The position numbers were made by a program, and so were the translations under genes. The notes under the pieces are model-generated. The model had not been told where the DNA came from, ran no database searches, and was given only the letters and a program-made list of their open reading frames with translations. 64,000 bases of DNA from TMP-86 sp046347195 (GTDB lineage: Bacteria; Pseudomonadota; Gammaproteobacteria; Steroidobacterales; Steroidobacteraceae), in NCBI GenBank assembly GCA_046347195.1, contig JAXMGQ010000008.1:59570-123569 (forward strand). Direction: 5' to 3'. Positions 34,579 to 43,484 of this stretch are shown here, piece by piece (the stretch's first letter is position 1; each line of letters begins with the position of its first letter).

Positions 34579-36046
34579 TGTTTCACCCACTCCCGGATGT
34601 CATCGCCGATGGCGCGCGCCGTCGCCGCAACCGAATATCCCATGTGTCCACCGTCGTAGAAGTGCAGCGTCGTGCGCGCCGGATCCCAGCCGGCTTGCGC
34701 CACCAGCAGTTCCGCGGCGCCCACGGTGGTGCTGGTATCGTACCAGCCGTTCGCCACCACGACCTTGAACGCCGGGTTCACCGACATCATCTTCGAGATG
34801 CGCTGCGCATAGGGCCAGTACCGAAGGGCGATAGCGCTGCCGTTCATTCCCAGCCTTCGAGGTTTCCGCCACCGGCGACCCCGTCAAATACGCTTCCGGC
34901 CAGTCCACGTGCAGCGTGTCGCGACGGTAAGCCTCAAACAGCTTCGCGACGGTGAGCGGCAGCACGCCGGATGGGTCCTCGGCGCGGCCCTTGGGTCCCA
35001 GCGGCGCGGTGTAGCGCGCATCGCTGCGGCCCAACAGCAGGCCGCGGTCCTTCAGCAGTTCCTGCCGAATTCTTCCTTGGTGATGCGCAGCGCATGCGCG
35101 AGGTACCACGACGCCGGGATGCCGCTGTACTGCTCCAGCCGGGCCGCGATGCGCTGCTGGTCGGGCGCGGGCAGCCGGGCGCCCTGGAACAGCGGGCAGG
35201 TACTTGCTCGCGGCAGGCGAATTCTCGCGCCTCGAACGCGTCCCGCGTCTTCCCGCCACGGTCGATGCGGCCGTGGTACCAGGCGATGGCCGCGAGGGTT
35301 GGCAACGACACCGCGTAGCTCGTGATGTTGGCCGGCCGCTGGGCATATTCGATGATGTTCACCGCCTGGCCGTAGAGGAAGACGCCTGCCAGGTGGAAGG
35401 CCGCCGGTGTCTCCGCGACCTGCCCGGCGATCTCCGCCGCGCGATTCGTGCCATAGCTCTCACCGAAGACGTAGACCGGGGATCCGCTGCGGCCATGAGC
35501 AGCGAGCCAGGCCTGGATGAATGCGACGAACTGTTGTGCATCGGCCCTGATCGAGAACCAGGCCTCGGGTTTGGATCCGCCCGCCACCCGGCTCCAGCCG
35601 GTGGAGGCAGGGTCGACGAACACGAGGTCGGTGGCATCGAGCGGTGAGTATTCGTTTCCGATGATATGGAAAGCCCCGGGGTCCGCTCCCACCTCATCGG
35701 GGATGTCCACGCGAAAGGGTCCGAGGCCGCCGAGATGGACCCAGGCGGACGGAGCGATCGGCCCGCCATTGAACAGGAAGGTGACCGGCCGTCGCGCGGC
35801 ATCCTTCACGCCATCCCGCGTGTAGGAAAAGCTCACGATGCTACTGCGGCCGTTCGCATCGGAGACATCGAGAGCTTCGACGCGCGCGGTGTACTTCAGT
35901 TTCGCGCCATTGAACCGGCCCTTCAGGTGTGTGGTGACCGCGGGATGCGGGCCGACGGGCTGTAGCAGCGGGGATGTCGTGTCCGCGAAGGCCGGCACGG
36001 CCGATGCCATGGCCAGCCACAGCCACCAACCGCTCGTGATCCGCAT
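34575..36046 (-). pseudogene. S10-family serine carboxypeptidase-like protein, frameshifted (copy 3)
   Basis: Three frames join to one S10 protein: the first has a signal peptide, FLFNGGPIAPSAWVHLGGLG and the nucleophile YVFGESYGTNRAAE; the second runs from EQYSGIPASWYLAHALRI-type sequence through LLLGRSDARYTAPLGPKGRA; the third gives VANGWYDTSTTVGAAELLVA and FYDGGHMGYS to the stop at 34575. The oxyanion NGGPG is NGGPI here, an unusual change. The ATG at 36046 is chosen for GAGGGGG upstream; an earlier ATG at 36073 overlaps the aminotransferase stop. At least two indels near 35200 and 34850. Confidence 0.75.
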
Positions 36047-36072
36047 CACCGTCGTCCCCCTCGTGGTTTGCA

Positions 36073-37248
36073 TCAGCCGGATCCGCGACGGTGGGCCTGC
36101 AGCGCCGCGGTGAGCCGGGCCAGCGCCTCGCGAAGCTTCTCCACCGGTTGCCCGAAGCCTATCCGCACGTGGCCGGGCGCATCGAAGTACTCGCCCGGCG
36201 CCAGGTAGACGCCATGCTCCCGCGCGGCGCGCGCGGTGAAGCGGCCCGTGTTATCCACACCGGTCAGGCGCGGAAAGTAGATGCAGCCATGGGCCGGCAC
36301 CTGACCGCTGACGAGGCCGGCTGCGGCCCAGGACTCATGCTGGCGTTGCATCACCGGCCGCGATTCGCGCAGCATGTCCTGCCAGTGACGGTCATAGGCA
36401 TCGCGCTGTTCCAGCACGAAGGCGGCCACCGAGTGGGCGAGCTTGGAGACCCCGAAGTCCGTCTCATCGTACACGTGGCGGACCGCCGCCAGGATCCTGG
36501 GGTTCGCGATCACCCAGCCACAGCGCAGCGTGCTGAGGCCGTAGTTCTTGGTGAGGCTGCTGATGCTGAAGAAGTTGTCACCGAGCGTGGCCGCGGCGCG
36601 ACGCGCCGGTCCCGCGTAGTCGGCATACACCTCGTCGACCGCGACCAGCGCCTCCTGGCGGCGCGCGAGGGCACCGATCTCGCGCAACGCCTCGGGTGTC
36701 GCCAGCGAACCGGAAGGGTTGTGCAGGTCGGTGCACACGATCAGCCGCGTGCGCGGGTGAAGCGCTTGGGCGAGCTTGGCCGGATCCAGCGTGAAGGCCG
36801 GCGCGCTGCGCTCGAAACGATCCACGCCGATGCCCAGCAGGGTCGCGAGGATCTCGAACAGGTCGAAGCCGGGTTTCTCGATGAGCACCCGGTCACCCGG
36901 TTTCAGACAGGCACGATAGATGAGCGAGAGCGCACTGCTGGCACCGGTGGTGCACAGCACCGAGGAGGCATCCACGCCATAGCGCTGGCAGAGCTGGGAG
37001 ACGACAAAGGGGTTGCCGCTGACGAAAGTGCCGGCGTAGTGATCGGTGAAGCCCCGGCCGAAGGCCAGGGCCGCCGTCTCGGTGAGCAGGTGCGTGGGCT
37101 CGGGCACGGAGCTTTCGAACAGCGAGAGGATGCGGCCCTGGCTCGCCGCCAGTTCCGCGATGGCGGAGCGCGTCCAGCCGGAGAAACTGCGGGGACCGTG
37201 GGTCGGGGACGCCAGGGAAAGGGTGCGCGGTTCGGGCGTGGAGGCCAT
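36073..37248 (-). CDS. Class I/II PLP-dependent aminotransferase
   Basis: 391 residues. The fold-type I pattern is complete: CTTGASSALSLIYRACLKPG near 100, LIVCTDLHNPSG (Asn for the PLP ring), VAVDEVYADYAG (Asp/Tyr) and the Schiff-base Lys234 in SSLTKNYGLSTLRCGW; the C-terminal HVRIGFGQP supplies the substrate-binding Arg. It would transaminate an amino acid released by the peptidases encoded after it. First gene of the minus-strand operon and adjacent to the Lrp regulator, so regulation by amino-acid supply is likely. Substrate unknown. Confidence 0.85.
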   Translation of the reverse strand: MASTPEPRTLSLASPTHGPRSFSGWTRSAIAELAASQGRILSLFESSVPEPTHLLTETAALAFGRGFTDHYAGTFVSGNPFVVSQLCQRYGVDASSVLCTTGASSALSLIYRACLKPGDRVLIEKPGFDLFEILATLLGIGVDRFERSAPAFTLDPAKLAQALHPRTRLIVCTDLHNPSGSLATPEALREIGALARRQEALVAVDEVYADYAGPARRAAATLGDNFFSISSLTKNYGLSTLRCGWVIANPRILAAVRHVYDETDFGVSKLAHSVAAFVLEQRDAYDRHWQDMLRESRPVMQRQHESWAAAGLVSGQVPAHGCIYFPRLTGVDNTGRFTARAAREHGVYLAPGEYFDAPGHVRIGFGQPVEKLREALARLTAALQAHRRGSG

Positions 37249-37309
37249 GCAGGCACGTTATCCGCACCGTCGCGCGAAGACATGCCCGACTGGGCGGCCG
37301 GGCGCCGAG

Positions 37310-37855
37310 TCACCGAATAAACATTCCCCGAATGAAGGCGATGCCGGCGGCATCACTGCGCGCCGGCGAGCAGCTTGCGGGGCGGGCCCGCACCGGCAGG
37401 TGCGGGGTGTACTTGACCTCCGCGAGTGTCACGGTGGATCGGATGTCGGTCACGCCGGGCAGCTTCATCAGCGTGTTGAAGATGAAGCTCTGGTACCAGC
37501 CCATCGAGGGGGCGATGACCTTGATGATCACATCCATCTCCCCGAAGATGGTGTGGCATTCGGTGATCTCGGGGATGAGTTCGATCTTGCGCATGAACTC
37601 GGCGCGTTTCTCCTCGGTGAGCGTGAGCATCTTCATGGTGGAAAAGATGACCAGCTCGTAACCGAGCTTGCGCCGGTCGAGCAGTGCGACCTGGGCCCTG
37701 ATGTAGCCCTCTTCCTTGAGGCGCTGCAGGCGCCGCCAGCATGGGGATTGCGACAGGCCCACCTTCTCCGCAAGCTCGGCGGTGGACTGTTCCGCGTTGC
37801 GCTGCATCTGTTCCAGGATCTTGATGTCGTACGAGGTCAGCTCTTCGTCGGACAC
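37310..37855 (-). CDS. Lrp/AsnC-family transcriptional regulator
   Basis: 181 residues. N-terminal helix-turn-helix LTSYDIKILEQMQRNAEQST and VGLSQSPCWRRLQRLKEEGY, followed by the ligand-binding RAM domain (EFMRKIELIPEITECHTIFG, EMDVIIKVIAPSMGWYQSF, LPGVTDIRSTVTLAEVKYT). These proteins sense amino acids and control transport and breakdown genes. It lies between the two arms of the peptide-use island: the aminotransferase/S10 operon on its own strand and the permease/M61/TonB set on the other. Start at GTG 37855. A 16-bp perfect palindrome sits 52 bases upstream. Confidence 0.88.
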   Translation of the reverse strand: MSDEELTSYDIKILEQMQRNAEQSTAELAEKVGLSQSPCWRRLQRLKEEGYIRAQVALLDRRKLGYELVIFSTMKMLTLTEEKRAEFMRKIELIPEITECHTIFGEMDVIIKVIAPSMGWYQSFIFNTLMKLPGVTDIRSTVTLAEVKYTPHLPVRARPASCSPARSDAAGIAFIRGMFIR

Positions 37856-37906
37856 GCTGGTGGGACTCCCGCAAGGACCGGTGGGTCAAGCATAGCGCCC
37901 TGGCCG

Positions 37907-37922
37907 CGATGTCGCGACATCG
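37907..37922. promoter_or_regulatory. 16-bp perfect palindrome in the lrp/permease intergenic region
   Basis: CGATGTCG-CGACATCG, a perfect 8+8 dyad, 52 bases before the Lrp start and 113 before the permease start. Position between divergent genes makes it a candidate Lrp operator controlling both directions. Function inferred. Confidence 0.5.
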
Positions 37923-38034
37923 GCGGAATAGTCCTGCCGCACCGGGGGTGGATTTGCGAATCAACTTTGCCGCGCGGCGCGGCTATCCTCTGCAAGGATG
38001 AGGCGGAAGCGGCGCCTGCTGCATAGGTGTTCCA

Positions 38035-39354
38035 GTGGTTTCGAAGTTGACGTTGCGACGCGGCGTCGGTCTGCCGGGGGTGGTGGTATTCGGCGCCGGC
38101 ACGGCCATCGGCGTGTCGATCTTCACCGTGATGCAGCCGGCGGCGCAGATCGCCGGTGCCGGGATGCTGGTGGCCATCGGCATCGCCGCCATCCCGATGG
38201 TGCTGTTTGCCGCTACTTATGCCTACCTGGGGTCGGCCTTGCCGGTGTCGGGCGCTTCCTATGAATGGCCACGCCGATTCCTCGGGCCGCTGGCCGGCTT
38301 CTTGATCGCCTGGCTTCGCATCCTGGGCAACGTCGGCGCGACCACGGTGCTGGCGCTGGTGCTGGTCAAGTACCTGGGCATCGTCGCGCCCTTGCCGCTG
38401 AAGCCGACCATGGCCGCGGCCATCACGCTCATCTATGCGTTGAACTATCTCGGCATCGCCGTCGCTGCCCGGCTGCAAATAGCGCTCATGGCCCTGCTGC
38501 TCGCGGTGCTGGCCGCGCTGGTGGTGCTCGGGGCTCCCCACGTTGAACTGGCGCGGATCGGATCGCCGCTGGCGCCGGGATGGGCGGCCATCGGCGCCGG
38601 CGTGCCCTTGCTGATCTCGCTGTTCCTGGGCATCGAGTCGGCGGTGGAGATCGGCGAGGAGGTGCGGCGCCCGGAGCGCAATCTTCCGCTGGGGATCGCG
38701 CTGGCCATCCTGCTGACCGCACTGGTGTATGGCTCGGTGGCCTTCGTCTCGCTGGGTCTCGTGGGCGCGCCCGCGCTGGCGGGCACCGAGGCACCGCTCC
38801 TGGAAGCGGCGCGCCTTCCCTTTGGAAGCTGGGCGGTGCCGGTGATCGTCATCGCGGCGACCGCCTCGATCCTCAAGTCCATGAACGCCGCGGCCGTCTC
38901 GTTCTCGCGCAGCCTGTTCGCGATGGGCCGGAGCGGTGTGCTGCCCGCGCGCGTGGCCATCATCCATCCGCGCTTCCAGACGCCGCACGTGGCAGTGCTG
39001 CTGGCTTTCGCGCTGGTCATGTGCGGGCTGCTGTTGCCCAGCAGCGTGGTGTTCCTGCTGCTCGCGGTGAACATACCGACGATGCTGAAGTACGTGGCCT
39101 GCTCCTTGTCGGCTGTCCGTGTGGCCACCTCGTTCCCCGCGATCCATGCGCGCTCCCTCGTTGCATTTCCGGTCAATGGGGTCCGCTGGCTCGGGTACAC
39201 GGCAGCCGCGTGCGGCGTGCTGATCATCCTGCTCGGCATCCAGGCGGACGGTCGGCCCTACCTGCTGGTGGTGGGATGGTTGGTGGTGGGCCTCATCTAT
39301 TGGGCGCTGAGGCGCCGCCAGGTACGAACCCAGGGCCCAGGAGAGATCGCATGA
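38035..39354 (+). CDS. APC-family amino-acid permease
   Basis: 439 residues with about 12 membrane helices. The first helix carries the APC signature GVVVFGAGTAIGVSIFTVMQ, and SGASYEWPRRFLGPLAGFLI matches helix 3 of amino-acid/polyamine permeases; ILKSMNAAAVSFSRSLFAMG matches helix 8. It would import amino acids freed by the exported peptidases. It overlaps the M61 gene by four bases (ATGA) and lies divergent from the Lrp regulator, its probable controller. Start at GTG 38035. Confidence 0.85.
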   Translation: MVSKLTLRRGVGLPGVVVFGAGTAIGVSIFTVMQPAAQIAGAGMLVAIGIAAIPMVLFAATYAYLGSALPVSGASYEWPRRFLGPLAGFLIAWLRILGNVGATTVLALVLVKYLGIVAPLPLKPTMAAAITLIYALNYLGIAVAARLQIALMALLLAVLAALVVLGAPHVELARIGSPLAPGWAAIGAGVPLLISLFLGIESAVEIGEEVRRPERNLPLGIALAILLTALVYGSVAFVSLGLVGAPALAGTEAPLLEAARLPFGSWAVPVIVIAATASILKSMNAAAVSFSRSLFAMGRSGVLPARVAIIHPRFQTPHVAVLLAFALVMCGLLLPSSVVFLLLAVNIPTMLKYVACSLSAVRVATSFPAIHARSLVAFPVNGVRWLGYTAAACGVLIILLGIQADGRPYLLVVGWLVVGLIYWALRRRQVRTQGPGEIA

Positions 39355-41063
39355 TTCGAAAGCGGAACCTGTTCATTGCGGCATCGTTGCTGTGGACCTG
39401 CCACGCGGGCGCGAACGAGGTGCCCGAGATCGCCTACACCTTGCGGCCGATGGCATCGGGCAGCGGCCCGGCATCGCTGCAGGTGAGCCTGCGATTGAGC
39501 GGCATCGCCGCAGATCCCGGGCGAGCGCTGCTGGAACTGCCGCGGGTCTCATGGAACGTTCCCACCGTTGCGGAAGCCCTTCAGGACCTGCAGGCAACGG
39601 ATGCGGCAGGGGCGCTCACGCTGTCGGCCCGCGATACCGGCACGGCACCGGCCATCATGCGCCAGTGGTTTGCCTCGAGGGCCGTCAGCGGTTCCGTGTC
39701 GCTGAGTTACACGATCACGCCGGGACGCGCCGATGCGCCGCGGGGTGCGGCACCGCCGGTCGACCTGCGGGCCGATGCCGCGGCACTTTCGGGCGGCGCG
39801 GCGGTGATGCTGCTGCGTCCCGTCGCGGCGCGCGCGCATGTCACCCTGGCCTGGGATCTCTCGGCATTGCCGCCCGGCGCGGTGGCCGCGGCGAGTCCGC
39901 TGCCCGGCGGTGGCGACACCGAGATAAGTGCACTCGAGCAGGTGTATTTCATGGCTGGCGCCTTGCATACGCTGCCCGCGGTGCCGCCAGCGAAGGGGTT
40001 CTATGCCGCCTGGCAGGGGGAACCGCCATTCGATGCTCGTGCGCTGATGCAGTGGACGGGTGAGCTCTACGGTCGTTACGAGAAGTTCTTCGGCACCGAG
40101 CCCGCGCCGTACATCGTGTTCATGCGCCACAACCCGGTGAATGCCGGCGGCGGCATGGGCATGAACCGCTCGTTCATCATCACCTATGGGGCCAATGGCG
40201 GCAACGATCCGCAGCCGCTCAAGTTCACCCTCGCCCACGAGATGTTCCACACCTTCCAGCCCAGGATGTCGGCGCCGGAGGAGCAGGGTGGAGAGCTGGC
40301 GGCGAGCTGGTTCAACGAGGGCCTTGCCGTGTTCTATGAACACACCTTGCCCTTGCGCTACGGCTTGATCGATGCGCAGGCCTTCCTCGGGGACGTCAAT
40401 TACTACGCGGCACGCTACTACACCAACCTGCTCGGGAACGTGCCCAATGCCGAGGTGCCGGCGAGGTTCTGGGCCGACACGCGCATCCGCACGCTGCCGT
40501 ACGACCGTGGTTTCCTGTATTTCGTGACGGTGGACGAGGCGATGCGCCGCGCCTCCCACGGCCGGCGCAACCTCGATGAGCTGATGCTGGCGATGAAGGC
40601 CCTCGAACGCACCGCCGGCAGGCCGCTGGTCGAGCGCGACTGGTCCGACCTGCTGAGGCGCGAGCTCGGCAGTGCATCGGTGCAGGCGTTCGAGCGCCAC
40701 CTGGCGGGGGATTCCCCGCTGCCGGAAAGTGATGCCTTCGGACCCTGCTTCCGGCGCATCTCCAAGCCGCTGCGCCGCTACCAGCTCGGTTTCGAGCCGG
40801 CCGTGCTGACCGAATCACCGCGCATCGTGCGCGGACTGGTGGAGCATTCCGCAGCCGAGTCCGCCGGCCTGCGCAATGGCGATGAGATCCTGCGTCCCGT
40901 CCCGCAGGACCACACCCAGGGAGATCAGCATGAGCAAATCCACCTGTTCGTGCGTCGCGGCGGTGCGGACCTCGAGATCGTGTACCTGCCCCGGGGGGAG
41001 ACCGTCCCAGCCTGGCAATGGGAGCGGGTCCCGGGGCGTGCGCCGGCGGGCTGTGGCCGATGA
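39351..41063 (+). CDS. Exported M61-family (glycyl aminopeptidase-like) metallopeptidase with PDZ domain
   Basis: 570 residues with a signal peptide cut near residue 21. A beta-rich N-terminal region precedes the thermolysin-like domain: zinc motif HEMFH at 296-300 with the second-helix NEGLAVFYE supplying the third ligand, and GGGMGMNRSFIITYG as in M61 enzymes. A C-terminal PDZ domain (LVEHSAAESAGLRNGDEILR) follows. M61 enzymes cleave N-terminal Gly or Ala from peptides. Its start is fixed by the 4-base overlap with the permease stop. It shares strand with the TonB receptor and S10 gene downstream, consistent with peptide digestion after outer-membrane uptake. Confidence 0.85.
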   Translation: MIRKRNLFIAASLLWTCHAGANEVPEIAYTLRPMASGSGPASLQVSLRLSGIAADPGRALLELPRVSWNVPTVAEALQDLQATDAAGALTLSARDTGTAPAIMRQWFASRAVSGSVSLSYTITPGRADAPRGAAPPVDLRADAAALSGGAAVMLLRPVAARAHVTLAWDLSALPPGAVAAASPLPGGGDTEISALEQVYFMAGALHTLPAVPPAKGFYAAWQGEPPFDARALMQWTGELYGRYEKFFGTEPAPYIVFMRHNPVNAGGGMGMNRSFIITYGANGGNDPQPLKFTLAHEMFHTFQPRMSAPEEQGGELAASWFNEGLAVFYEHTLPLRYGLIDAQAFLGDVNYYAARYYTNLLGNVPNAEVPARFWADTRIRTLPYDRGFLYFVTVDEAMRRASHGRRNLDELMLAMKALERTAGRPLVERDWSDLLRRELGSASVQAFERHLAGDSPLPESDAFGPCFRRISKPLRRYQLGFEPAVLTESPRIVRGLVEHSAAESAGLRNGDEILRPVPQDHTQGDQHEQIHLFVRRGGADLEIVYLPRGETVPAWQWERVPGRAPAGCGR

Positions 41064-41219
41064 TGCGAGGGCCGCGGCGATCTGTACCCCGTTGACAGGC
41101 GTTTCGCGCATTAACTTGCCGCGCGCGGGGCGGCGCTCCCCGATAACGCAATATTTCTCCGGCCGCGGCTGGCTAGCATCCACGATCAGGACACCCCAGG
41201 TGAGGGTGAGGGGATTCGC

Positions 41220-43481
41220 ATGAATACGCTTCGACTGTCGATCCGTTGCATCCTGGCCGCCGCGCTGTGTGCCTCCGCGGGCGCCGCCATCGCCGAAGAT
41301 GCCGCGCCATCAGGGCCCACCACGCTGGAAGAGGTGATCGTCACGGCGCAGAAGCGCACCGAGCGCCTCATCGATGTGCCAGCCTCGATCACCGCGGTGG
41401 CGAGCGATGCGCTGATCCAGGAGAACATGGTCAGCATCATCGACTACTTCTCCCGCATCCCCGACCTGCAGTACAACGGCAACAAGACCTACTTCCTGTC
41501 GCTTCGCGGACTGACCACGGGCGGTGCCACCAATCCCACCCTGGCGCTGCTGATCGACGATGTGCAGTTCGGTTCGACGCTGGTCAACGGACTGGGCAAC
41601 AGCCGGTTCCCGGACATCGACCCCTCGCTCCTGGATCACATCGAGGTGCTGAGAGGACCGCAGGGAACGCTGTATGGCGCATCCAGCATCGGCGGCCTGA
41701 TCAAGTACGTGACCCGCCAGCCCGATCCGACCCGGTTCTCCGGACGCGTGGAGGTGGGCGGCGCGAGCGTGGCGGGCGGTTCCACCGAATGGAATGCGCG
41801 CGGCTCGCTCAACCTGCCATTCTGGTCCGAGAAGGCCGCATTGTCGGTTTCCGGGTTCACCCGGCGCGATCCCGCCTGGATCGACAACGTCAAGGCCGGA
41901 TTCGCCGGCAAGGATGTGAATGAAACCCACACCTACGGTGGCCGCGCAGCGCTGCTGCTCAAGCCCGTCGATGGGCTGTCGATCACGCTGACGGCAATGC
42001 GCCAGAAGCGCGATGCCGCGTTCAGCCCGTCGGTGATCTCGGAAACCACGGCCGACCTGGCACCGACGTACGTGCCACGGTACGGCAAGAACAACATCAG
42101 CCTCTCCACGACCACCGATGTCGGGGACCAGCAGCTCTACACCGGCCGCGTCGAGTGGGATGTCGGGGGCGTCAATCTCACCTCCATCACGTCCTACGGC
42201 AAGAGCAGCGGCACCAACGTACAGGACCTGTCGACGATCTTCTTCTTCATCCCGTTGTTCTATGGCCTCGGACCCACCTCCGGCGCCGTGGTCGACATCA
42301 ACGACATCGCACACACCAAGAAGTTTGCCGAGGAACTGCGCATCAGCGGCAAGGCCGGTCCCGTCGACTGGCGGGGTGGTGTGTTCTATACCAAGGAAGA
42401 TGGCGGGGTGGACCAGACGTTGACGCTGTTCGATGCGAGCGGTGCGCAGCTGGCCGTTCCCTACGATGGCGCCGGTCCCTTCACCTACAAGGAAAAGGCG
42501 GTGTTCGCCGATGCCACGTGGCACTTCGCACCGCAGTGGGACCTGCAGGCGGGGTTGCGTTATGCGAAGAACGACCAGACCAGTGGCGGCGGACTGACGG
42601 TGGTTGATGATCCGATCCAGCCGGTGTTCGGACCGACGAACGTGGCCCCGCTGCTGCGTTCGGACGATCACTCGTTCACGTTCGAGATCTCGCCCACCTA
42701 TCACCTGAACGAGGACCTCATGGCCTACTTCCGGGTGGCCAGCGGGTATCGGCCGGGCGGTCCCAACACCGTGCTGCCCAACGTACCGGCCTCGTACAAG
42801 CCTGACAAGGTGGTCAACTACGAACTGGGCCTGAAGGGGTATACCGCGAACCGGCAGGTCAGCTTCGATCTGGCGGTGTTCCAGATCAACTGGAAGGACG
42901 TCCAGCTCCAGGATACCGATTCGGCCTCGCAGTTCACCTACAGCACCAACGGCGGCAAGGCCCGAAGCCGCGGCATCGAGGGCGCCGTCGAATACCGGCC
43001 GCTCGAGGGGTTGACCCTCGCGGCCAATGCGACGTTGCTGGATGCGAAGCTGACCCAGACACTGCCGTCTCTGGCCGGTGCTGATTCGCTGGTGGGCGCC
43101 TCCGGTGACCGGCTGCCGGGCTCCGCCAGGTTCTCGGCGAATGCCTCGATCCAGAAGGACTTCCGGTTGAGCGAATCGCTGAGGGCGTCCGCGGCGGCCA
43201 ACGTCACCTACGTGGGCTCGCGAACCTCGGAGTTCGTCAACACCGGAGCGCTGCTGCCGGGTGGACAGCTCGCGCCGCGTTTCGACCTGCCCAGCTATAC
43301 CCAGCTCGACCTGCGCGGTGGGGTGAGCACCACCAGCAACTGGCGGGTCGATCTGTACGTGCGCAACGTCACCGACAAGGAAGGCGTGGTCACGGCCGGC
43401 AACCGCAATGGCACTTCCAGCTCCAGCGTCGTATTCCTGCAGCCCCGCACCTATGGTGTGACCTTGTCGAAGAGCTTCTGA
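41220..43481 (+). CDS. TonB-dependent outer-membrane receptor
   Basis: 753 residues. Signal peptide of about 25 residues; TonB box region TTLEEVIVTAQKRTERLIDV at 34-53; plug with FLSLRGLTTGG and IEVLRGPQGTLYGASSIGGL at 141-160; a 22-strand barrel with AYFRVASGYRPGGPN and the C-terminal strand ending GVTLSKSF with terminal Phe. It should import a scarce or large solute with energy from TonB. Intact, unlike the receptor in the Rieske operon. It follows the permease and M61 genes and is 3 bases before a class V aminotransferase, so peptides or modified amino acids are likely cargo. TTGACA lies at 41092 in the upstream 156-base gap. Confidence 0.88.
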   Translation: MNTLRLSIRCILAAALCASAGAAIAEDAAPSGPTTLEEVIVTAQKRTERLIDVPASITAVASDALIQENMVSIIDYFSRIPDLQYNGNKTYFLSLRGLTTGGATNPTLALLIDDVQFGSTLVNGLGNSRFPDIDPSLLDHIEVLRGPQGTLYGASSIGGLIKYVTRQPDPTRFSGRVEVGGASVAGGSTEWNARGSLNLPFWSEKAALSVSGFTRRDPAWIDNVKAGFAGKDVNETHTYGGRAALLLKPVDGLSITLTAMRQKRDAAFSPSVISETTADLAPTYVPRYGKNNISLSTTTDVGDQQLYTGRVEWDVGGVNLTSITSYGKSSGTNVQDLSTIFFFIPLFYGLGPTSGAVVDINDIAHTKKFAEELRISGKAGPVDWRGGVFYTKEDGGVDQTLTLFDASGAQLAVPYDGAGPFTYKEKAVFADATWHFAPQWDLQAGLRYAKNDQTSGGGLTVVDDPIQPVFGPTNVAPLLRSDDHSFTFEISPTYHLNEDLMAYFRVASGYRPGGPNTVLPNVPASYKPDKVVNYELGLKGYTANRQVSFDLAVFQINWKDVQLQDTDSASQFTYSTNGGKARSRGIEGAVEYRPLEGLTLAANATLLDAKLTQTLPSLAGADSLVGASGDRLPGSARFSANASIQKDFRLSESLRASAAANVTYVGSRTSEFVNTGALLPGGQLAPRFDLPSYTQLDLRGGVSTTSNWRVDLYVRNVTDKEGVVTAGNRNGTSSSSVVFLQPRTYGVTLSKSF

Positions 43482-43484
43482 TCG

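Noticed and set aside
38580..39350. Extension of the M61 frame into the permease gene
   Set aside because: The signal peptide and four-base overlap place the start at 39351.
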